From positions 1 to 19,216 of the forward strand of contig JAGLKL010000005.1 in NCBI GenBank assembly GCA_023141075.1: DNA of 19,216 nt. Reading direction: 5' to 3'. Below, one piece after another: positions 13,515-19,216 of this stretch. A program made the position numbers and the translations under genes. The notes beneath the pieces were generated by a model, which worked only from the letters and a program-made list of their open reading frames with translations, ran no database searches and had not been told where the DNA came from. Every line of letters begins with the position of its first letter. The first letter of the stretch is position 1. Source of the DNA: Alphaproteobacteria bacterium (GTDB lineage: Bacteria > Pseudomonadota > Alphaproteobacteria > Micavibrionales > Micavibrionaceae).

Positions 13515-15605
13515 ATGTCTAACAAGAATGATCCATGGCTGAGGAATCGTCAGATTTTTTCTCCTTCTATGATGGCGAAAAAGGAGAAAAAGCGCAAATG
13601 GCGTGTGCTTCCCATATTGTGGCTGGCCTTTAGAAGGACTTCTACGGTTATCGGGGCTGCTGTCATCATAAGTGTGGTGGTTGCCGTGTGGGCGCTTTCC
13701 TCTATTCTTGATGAAATTGATGCCGGTGTGGAGATTGCCGGTTTGCCAGAGGAAATGGTTTTATATCTGGAGATTAACGGCGATTTGCCTGATCGGGTTG
13801 GAGCGGCTAATTTTTCTCAACCTTTCACAAAAGATGTCAGGACGCTGAAAAATTATATTGATGCGCTGGAAAGGGCGGGGAAAGACCACCGAGTAAAGGG
13901 TGTGTATGCGACGCTTGGAGATGGAAGTTTGTCTGTGGCTCATGCGCAGGAGTTTCGTGATGCTCTGGCTGATTTTAGGACTTCGGGTAAGTTTTCTTAT
14001 ATTTATGCATCGGCTTTTGATCAGGGGTTGGGCGGTTATTATCTGGCCTCGGCTTTTGATGAAATGTGGATGCAGCCCATGGGCATTGTCATGATTTCAG
14101 GAATTAGTGCACAAGTACCTTATTTGCGCCGTGTGCTTGATAAGATCGGTGTGTATCCGCAGATATATAAACGCAAGGAATATAAAAGCGCGTATGACAT
14201 ATTTACCGAAAGTGAAATGCCCGAAGCCAGCCGCCGGGCGACGAAAGAGCTGGTAGAGGATTTGGCCTCAACTCTTAGTATGGGCATTGCCGGTGATATG
14301 GGGATTACTCAAAAAGCATTTAAGGTATTGGTGGATAAGGGGTTGTATGTAGATCATGAAGCGATGGAATCCGGGTTGATTGATGCGCTGGATTATGAAG
14401 ATGTGCTTATTGAGAAAATAAATGAGCAGGTGACAGGTGATCCTAAAGATAAGGACTTGGCTTATATCAAGTTTGATAATTATGTCGCGGAAATGCTCAA
14501 AGGAAAAAGAGGTGTCTTTTTTGTACATGATGAAGATCAAGAGGAAAATCCACAAAAAGAGAGAAAAGCTAAAGAAGATAAAGCGGACGTTGTCTATTAT
14601 GTGGGTGATTCTGTAAAAGAGAAAGTGGCTGAAAAAGAAAAGCCTGATTCTTCGGAAATAGTTGAAAAGGAAAAGTCGAAAGCCAAAAAGATTGCTTTGG
14701 TCTACGCGATTGGCATGATTGTCGATAGTGTGGGGGGGCGTGCGTCTGCCCACGATAATGGTCAGATTGCTTTTGGTCAGGAGAATGTTATAGCGGCTGA
14801 TGAGATTGCGCCGGTTTTGCTGAAAATTGCCGAGGATGAGAGTTATGGCGGTGTAGTCTTGCGGGTAGATAGTCCCGGGGGTTCACCTGTGGCTTCGGAA
14901 ACAATATTGCGTGCTTTGCAAAAAGTACAGGAGTCCGGCAAGAGTGTGACAGTTTCCATGGGATCAACAGCGGCTTCGGGGGGATACTGGATTGCTTCGA
15001 GCGCGGAGCAAATTTTTGTTATGCCTGCAACGCTGACAGGTTCGATTGGTGTGCTTGGTGGAAAGTTTTCGCTTGCTCAGCTTTGGGATAAGCTGGATGT
15101 TAATTGGGATGAGGTTAGCTGGGGTGATAAAGCCGGAATGTGGTCGATGAATCAGCCATATAGCAAGGCGGAGGCGCGGCGGGTTAATGTTATGATGGAT
15201 AATGTGTACTCCAATTTTGTTGCGCGTGTTGCCAAAGGGCGGGAAATGAGTGAAGAAGAGGTTGAAAAAATTGCGCGGGGTCGTGTGTGGTCTGGAAAGC
15301 GTGCTGTAGAAATCGGTCTGGCTGATCAGATCGGCGGGCTAAATGATGCTCTGGATTATGCAGCACAACAGGTCGGGGCAAATGACCGCCGAGGGGTAAA
15401 AGTTAAGATTGTTCCTGAGCCATTGACGCCGTTGGAACAACTGATTGAAATGCTGGAAAAGCAAATTCAGGCCGGGCAGGCTTTGCATATTCAGGCCGGG
15501 TTGTTGCATTATTTATGGCCGCAAATTAGGGAGAGCGTGACGATACAAAATATGTTGAGCGGGAAAGTGGCTGTGTATGAGCCTGCTCATGTTTTGGCTC
15601 AATAG
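13515..15605 (+). CDS. sppA: Signal peptide peptidase SppA, 67 kDa type
   Basis: SppA is an inner-membrane Ser/Lys peptidase that degrades cleaved signal peptides. This 696-residue protein has a basic N-terminus, a single membrane segment (about 43-62) and two tandem ClpP/crotonase-like S49 domains. The catalytic Lys is expected in KEYKSAYDIF (Lys224), matching YKSA of the E. coli enzyme, and the catalytic Ser in SMGSTAASGGYWIAS (Ser488). VDSPGGSP (451-458) and LTGSIGVLGG (507-516) are further S49 motifs. Unusual is a Lys/Glu/Asp-rich low-complexity linker at about 330-392 between the two domains. The ATG has a strong GGAGAGAGG site. The gene lies 32 nt after aroC and 41 nt before a SIMPL-domain gene, so an operon is likely. 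Confidence 0.93.
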   Translation: MSNKNDPWLRNRQIFSPSMMAKKEKKRKWRVLPILWLAFRRTSTVIGAAVIISVVVAVWALSSILDEIDAGVEIAGLPEEMVLYLEINGDLPDRVGAANFSQPFTKDVRTLKNYIDALERAGKDHRVKGVYATLGDGSLSVAHAQEFRDALADFRTSGKFSYIYASAFDQGLGGYYLASAFDEMWMQPMGIVMISGISAQVPYLRRVLDKIGVYPQIYKRKEYKSAYDIFTESEMPEASRRATKELVEDLASTLSMGIAGDMGITQKAFKVLVDKGLYVDHEAMESGLIDALDYEDVLIEKINEQVTGDPKDKDLAYIKFDNYVAEMLKGKRGVFFVHDEDQEENPQKERKAKEDKADVVYYVGDSVKEKVAEKEKPDSSEIVEKEKSKAKKIALVYAIGMIVDSVGGRASAHDNGQIAFGQENVIAADEIAPVLLKIAEDESYGGVVLRVDSPGGSPVASETILRALQKVQESGKSVTVSMGSTAASGGYWIASSAEQIFVMPATLTGSIGVLGGKFSLAQLWDKLDVNWDEVSWGDKAGMWSMNQPYSKAEARRVNVMMDNVYSNFVARVAKGREMSEEEVEKIARGRVWSGKRAVEIGLADQIGGLNDALDYAAQQVGANDRRGVKVKIVPEPLTPLEQLIEMLEKQIQAGQALHIQAGLLHYLWPQIRESVTIQNMLSGKVAVYEPAHVLAQ

Positions 15606-15646
15606 GTTGATGATATAGGGATTTTTTGTAAAGAAGGAGAGGTGTT

Positions 15647-16450
15647 ATGCGTTTTTATATATTTACACTATGTTGTGGGTTTTTGTCGTTATTATTGTTT
15701 GTGCCGCAAACAAGTATGGCACAGGAAGAAGAATGTAAGTCTACCATAAAGCGTACCATCATGGTTTCAGGTGATGCGGAAGTGCGTGTTGTTCCTGATC
15801 AAGTGCTGATATCTATGACGGCTGAAACGCGGGAGCCGGATATTAAAGAGGCTCAGGCAAAGAATGATAAAACTATTCTGGCTATGATGAAATATGCGAC
15901 GGAAAAACTAGGCATTAAAGAGAAGAATATCCAAACGGATCATATTAATGTTGCTCCTGTTTACAAACAGTGTAATTACAGAGATGAGCTTGAGGGACGG
16001 TGTAGTTCACTAGATGTTGTCTATTATAGTGTGCGTAAGGGTATTCAAATCCGCCTTGATGATCTGGACAAGTATGATTCTATTATTTCAGCGGCTTTGA
16101 GCAATGGGATTACAAATATTGATAATGTTCAATTTATCACAACTGAATTGCGTAAACATCGTGATAAGGCTAGAAAAATGGCTGCGAAGGCTTCTCAGGA
16201 AAAAGCGAAAGCTATAGCGGAGACGTTGGGTATGAAGATTGGAAAGCCAATTAATGTTAATGTAAATCATGTTTCCCATTCTTATCCGTATTCTCATTTA
16301 GGACGTGGGCGGGGTGGTAATATGGGAGGTCAAAATATGATTACGCAAGTGGCTTCGAATGGTTCTATGGCAGGAGAAGGAAGTGGGCTGGCTTTGGGAC
16401 AGATCAGTATTTCTGCTGTGATTTCTGTGACATATCAGATGGAAGAGTAG
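15647..16450 (+). CDS. Periplasmic SIMPL-domain (DUF541) protein
   Basis: The 267-residue protein starts with a Sec signal peptide (residues 1-25, ending SMA before Gln26). It then has the SIMPL/DUF541 fold pattern: TIMVSGDAEVRVVPDQVLISMTAET, then EAQAKNDKTILAMMKYATEKLGIKEKNIQTDHINVAPVY, then ALSNGITNIDNVQFITTE, the helix rich in Lys/Ala (HRDKARKMAAKASQEKAKAIAETLGMKIGKPINVNV), and the last strand GQISISAVISVTYQME. Proteins of this family are periplasmic or secreted; some relate to oxidative stress (the E. coli YggE protein), but no activity is established. The GR/GG-rich loop near 222-228 is variable. The ATG has AGGAGAGG as ribosome site. The gene follows sppA by 41 nt. It converges with the HAD gene. 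A 19-bp near-duplicate spans its stop. Confidence 0.88.
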   Translation: MRFYIFTLCCGFLSLLLFVPQTSMAQEEECKSTIKRTIMVSGDAEVRVVPDQVLISMTAETREPDIKEAQAKNDKTILAMMKYATEKLGIKEKNIQTDHINVAPVYKQCNYRDELEGRCSSLDVVYYSVRKGIQIRLDDLDKYDSIISAALSNGITNIDNVQFITTELRKHRDKARKMAAKASQEKAKAIAETLGMKIGKPINVNVNHVSHSYPYSHLGRGRGGNMGGQNMITQVASNGSMAGEGSGLALGQISISAVISVTYQMEE

Positions 16451-16472
16451 AGGTCAGATGGAAGAATAGGGG
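16435..16472 (+). repeat. Tandem 19-bp near-duplicate across the SIMPL gene stop
   Basis: TCAGATGGAAGAGTAGAGG (16435-16453) is followed directly by TCAGATGGAAGAATAGGGG (16454-16472), 17 of 19 identical. The first copy contains the TAG stop of the gene. Confidence 0.8.
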
Positions 16473-16491
16473 AGTTAGTGACTGAGCGCTG

Positions 16492-17232
16492 TTATTGCTG
16501 AGGCTGGCCTTCGTTTCCGATATCCTCAAACATAGGTTTGAGCTGGTCGAACATGTCGTGGAAAGACATTATGATGTGATCGGGACTCAAATTCTTTTTT
16601 ATAGCTGCTAGAGCTGCGCTTAAGGCAAAAGCAATAGGGATGATTTTAGCATCTATGTGTTTGTTCGCTTCAATAGCTGCTGTAATGTCTTTGTGATGAT
16701 CTCCAATATACCAAATAACGTCTTCAGGCTTTATTGAGATGTTTATACGTTTGAGTGCTAATAAAATAGGTTCAGGATTGGGCTTGGAGTGTTGTATATC
16801 TTCGCGGAAAGTTGTGGCTTTGAAATAATCAACCAGATCAAATTTTTGTAAAATGTCGTGGCCGTATCCTTTCCCCAGTCCGTTGCTGACAAGTGCCATG
16901 GGGACATTGTTGGCCTTTAGAAAATCCAATACGTCGTATAGGCCAAGGGAAGGTTGCACAATCTGTTCGACGGATTTGCGGCGTACCTTGTGGAGAACGC
17001 GATGTACAACCAGATGTGGTTTCTTTTTGTTTTCATTGAGCCATTCCGGGTCGTGCCACTCGGGAACAATCGGGCCTTTTCTGTCACTTTTGAATAACCA
17101 CGTAAAGAGTTTTATGGCTTTATAGGATATATTATCAAGAAATTCGAGCACAGATAGCAGCCGTGGGTTTAGATGTCTAACGGCTGTTCCGTCCATATCA
17201 AAAATGACAATAGTTGGTCTTTCTAAGCTCAT
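16492..17232 (-). CDS. HAD-superfamily phosphatase-like hydrolase
   Basis: This 246-residue cytoplasmic protein has the four HAD motifs: FDMDGT (11-16, Asp12 nucleophile and Asp14 acid/base), VSNG (115-118, Ser116), Lys150 in SKPNPEP, and GDHHKDI (177-183, Asp178 and Asp182 for Mg). It resembles phosphoglycolate-phosphatase/beta-phosphoglucomutase-type subfamily I enzymes, with a cap inserted after motif I (about residues 17-95). This cap is long, and its run of Lys/Arg (EWLNENKKKPHL, 63-74) is odd. The substrate is not determinable. It is likely a sugar- or nucleotide-phosphate phosphatase. The start has no strong ribosome site. It lies 79 nt downstream of dxs on the same strand and could be co-transcribed with it. 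Confidence 0.85.
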   Translation of the reverse strand: MSLERPTIVIFDMDGTAVRHLNPRLLSVLEFLDNISYKAIKLFTWLFKSDRKGPIVPEWHDPEWLNENKKKPHLVVHRVLHKVRRKSVEQIVQPSLGLYDVLDFLKANNVPMALVSNGLGKGYGHDILQKFDLVDYFKATTFREDIQHSKPNPEPILLALKRINISIKPEDVIWYIGDHHKDITAAIEANKHIDAKIIPIAFALSAALAAIKKNLSPDHIIMSFHDMFDQLKPMFEDIGNEGQPQQ

Positions 17233-17311
17233 ATCGCTTGAACTGTAAATGCAAAATAGGGGGATAGCAACCGTAATTGTACATGTGTGAGGTTATATGT
17301 ATTGAACCGGA

Positions 17312-19216
17312 TTATAGCAAGGACATGGCCAGTTTGGTGATTTGGTCAGTGTTAAGTCCGGCTTTTTTGTATTGGGCAGTTACGTTGTCTTGAGACTGGA
17401 AGATGTCGGGTAGAGTCATGGTTCTGACCTTTAAGCCTTTATCCATTAATCCGGCGCTTGAGAGAAATTCTAAAACTGTAGCACCAAACCCTCCGCGTGA
17501 GCCTTCTTCTATGGTGATAATGGCTTCGTGGTTTTGAGCGAGATTGCGGATCATATTTTCATCGAGTGGTTTGGCAAAGCGGGCATCGGCGAGAGTGACA
17601 TCTATATCTAGTTTTTTCTTAATAATCTTTGCGGCTTTCTTACATTCTTCGAGGCGTGTTCCGAGGCTCAGGAGTGCAATTTTGTTGCCTTCGCGAATAA
17701 TGCGGCCTTTGCCTATGGGTAGAATTCCCGGTGTTTTTGGGAGAGCGATGCCTGTGCCTTCTCCACGCGGGTAACGAAAAGCAATGGGGCCTTCATCGTA
17801 TGCGGCAGCTGTGGCGACCATATGGACAAGTTCAGCTTCGTCGCCGGCGGCCATAACGACCATATTTGGCAAGCAGGTTAGATAGGCAATATCAAATGAA
17901 CCCGCATGAGTTTGTCCGTCGGCGCCGACCAGTCCGGCGCGGTCTATTGAAAAGCGTACGGGTAGATTTTGCAGGGCTACATCGTGCACGATCTGATCAT
18001 AGGCACGTTGCAGGAATGTAGAGTATATAGCTACAAAGGGTTTATAGCCTGCAGCAGCCAGTCCTGCGGCAAAAGTCACAGCGTGCTGTTCTGCTATGCC
18101 AACATCAAAATAACGCTCGGGGAATTGTTCTTCGAACATATCAAGCCCGGTACCGGAGGGCATAGCGGCGGTTATGCCGAGGATCTTTTCATCATTTTTT
18201 GCGCATTCGATCAGACTATCAGCGAAGACTTTTGTATAGCTTGGGTTTATGGTTTTATCGGAGCTTTTGAGCTGTGTTCCGGTAATCACATCGAATTTTT
18301 TTACGCCGTGCATTTTATCGGCAGCGTTTTCTGCCGGGGCGTAGCCTTTGCCTTTCTGGGTGACAGCATGGATAAGGAATGGACCTTCATGGATGCTATC
18401 ACGGACATTGCTTAATATGGAAATCAGGTCTTCTAAATTATGGCCATCAACCGGGCCAATGTAATAAAAACCCAGTTCTTCAAATACGCTGCCTGTGCCA
18501 AAAGCATTGCGTGCGTGTTCTTCGATGCGTTTGGCAGCGTAACGTATAGATGAAGGAAGTTTATCCGTAATTCTTTTTCCGACTTCACGTGCATTTATAT
18601 AAGGTTTGGATGAAACAAGTTTTGTTAAATGGTTGCTTAATGCTCCCACAGGTGGGGCGATAGACATATCGTTATCATTAAGAATAACGATCAGGCGGGT
18701 TTTCTTTCCGTCAATGGTCATGCTTCCGGCATTATTCATGGCTTCATAAGCCATACCTGCTGATATGGAACCGTCGCCAATTACAGATATTACATGGTGT
18801 GGTTTTTTGTGCTTGTTATGCATGATATCCAAATCTCTGGCTGCGGCCATGCCCAGTCCGGCAGAAATGGAGGTGGAGCTATGGCCTGCACCAAACGGAT
18901 CGTATGGACTTTCACTGCGTTTGGTGAAACTGGAAAGTCCACCGCCTCGGCGGATGGTGTCCATACGTTCTTTGCGTCCGGTAAGAATTTTATGTGGATA
19001 GGCTTGGTGGCCGACGTCCCAGATAATTTTGTCTTCCGGCGCGTTAAACGTCGTGTGTAGAGCCACTGTAAGCTCTATAACACCTAATCCTGCGCCAAGG
19101 TGTCCCCCTGTTTTTGCGACAGTAGCGATCATAAAATCGCGTAGCTCAGTGCATAAATTAACAAGCTGGCAGGTAGATAATTGTTTCAAGTCGCTTGGGA
19201 AATTAGTGCGCGAAAG
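17312..19216 (-). CDS. dxs: 1-deoxy-D-xylulose-5-phosphate synthase (5' end outside window)
   Basis: Dxs condenses pyruvate and glyceraldehyde-3-phosphate, using thiamine diphosphate and Mg2+, in the first step of the MEP isoprenoid pathway. Motifs, numbered from the TTG at 19189: KTGGHLGAGLGVIELTVALH (26-45), WDVGHQAYPHKILTGR (57-72), GDGSISAGMAYEAMNNAG (138-155, the thiamine diphosphate/Mg site), NDNDMSI (171-177), GIAEQHAVTFAAGLA (364-378, Glu367 the conserved catalytic Glu), and DRAGLVGADGQTHAG (416-430). The frame does not really start at that TTG: it stays open to the window edge, and the residues before it (LSRTNFPSDLKQLSTCQL) match the usual Dxs N-terminus, so the true start lies to the right. 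The C-terminal end is complete. Confidence 0.96.
   Translation of the reverse strand, partial: LSRTNFPSDLKQLSTCQLVNLCTELRDFMIATVAKTGGHLGAGLGVIELTVALHTTFNAPEDKIIWDVGHQAYPHKILTGRKERMDTIRRGGGLSSFTKRSESPYDPFGAGHSSTSISAGLGMAAARDLDIMHNKHKKPHHVISVIGDGSISAGMAYEAMNNAGSMTIDGKKTRLIVILNDNDMSIAPPVGALSNHLTKLVSSKPYINAREVGKRITDKLPSSIRYAAKRIEEHARNAFGTGSVFEELGFYYIGPVDGHNLEDLISILSNVRDSIHEGPFLIHAVTQKGKGYAPAENAADKMHGVKKFDVITGTQLKSSDKTINPSYTKVFADSLIECAKNDEKILGITAAMPSGTGLDMFEEQFPERYFDVGIAEQHAVTFAAGLAAAGYKPFVAIYSTFLQRAYDQIVHDVALQNLPVRFSIDRAGLVGADGQTHAGSFDIAYLTCLPNMVVMAAGDEAELVHMVATAAAYDEGPIAFRYPRGEGTGIALPKTPGILPIGKGRIIREGNKIALLSLGTRLEECKKAAKIIKKKLDIDVTLADARFAKPLDENMIRNLAQNHEAIITIEEGSRGGFGATVLEFLSSAGLMDKGLKVRTMTLPDIFQSQDNVTAQYKKAGLNTDQITKLAMSLL

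Noticed and set aside
14268..14753. 161-codon minus-strand ORF inside sppA
   Set aside because: It is antisense to the charged linker of SppA; its Phe/Ile/Leu-rich composition is the expected shadow of GAA/AAA-rich codons.
19187..19189. TTG at 19189 as start of dxs
   Set aside because: The frame stays open to the window edge, and the codons before it match the normal Dxs N-terminus, so it is an internal codon.
1..19216. tRNA, rRNA, CRISPR array, transposase, phage or toxin-antitoxin genes
   Set aside because: I looked for cloverleaf-like segments, regularly spaced repeats and transposase, integrase or short paired genes and saw none that stand up.

Overview
The window looks like a chromosomal segment of a moderately AT-rich alphaproteobacterium. 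The pointers are a Rickettsia 17 kDa antigen-type (RT0821/Lpp0805) glycine-zipper lipoprotein, a fabI-aroC neighbourhood, an alphaproteobacterial-style HtpG and Dxs, and several genes with no recognisable family. A free-living or predatory Micavibrio/Rhodospirillales-like lineage is my guess, but the sequence alone does not settle it. I found no tRNA, rRNA, CRISPR array, insertion sequence or phage gene. Most of the region is housekeeping, with small patches of poorly known genes in between.

Layout. Bases 1-2284: the tail of an unknown gene (+) meets two minus-strand PfkB-family genes. The first (225-1238) is a complete adenosine/sugar-kinase-like enzyme. The second (1415-2284) is a degenerate paralogue that has lost the anion-hole glycines. 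Bases 2285-3753: a short membrane-anchored protein that appears frame-shifted overlaps by 1 nt with a DUF2157-like polytopic membrane protein. Bases 3803-4696: a 58-codon minus-strand YjfB-like putative motility microprotein is followed by a zincin-family (DUF1025-type) gene that has lost its HExxH motif. Bases 4832-6130: a cysteine-rich exported protein of unknown function.

Bases 6190-8864: htpG (minus), preceded by a near-consensus heat-shock sigma-32 promoter, is divergent from the glycine-zipper lipoprotein. A perfect 26-bp AT palindrome lies between them. Bases 9076-10979: two unrecognised genes converge, with 5 nt between their stop codons. Bases 11334-16450: fabI with a probable terminator, then a plus-strand cluster of aroC, sppA and a SIMPL-domain periplasmic protein, spaced closely enough to be co-transcribed. 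Bases 16492-19216: a HAD phosphatase-like gene and dxs on the minus strand. The dxs reading frame runs off the right edge of the window.

Working together: fabI (fatty acid synthesis), aroC (chorismate), dxs (isoprenoids) and the adenosine kinase-like gene are core metabolism. htpG, sppA, the SIMPL protein and the glycine-zipper lipoprotein are protein-folding or envelope functions. I found no clear new multi-gene system. The most interesting items are apparent catalytic-site losses in two enzyme-family members, the small YjfB-like gene, the exported cysteine-rich protein, the convergent unknown pair, and short tandem duplications at or just past several gene ends.
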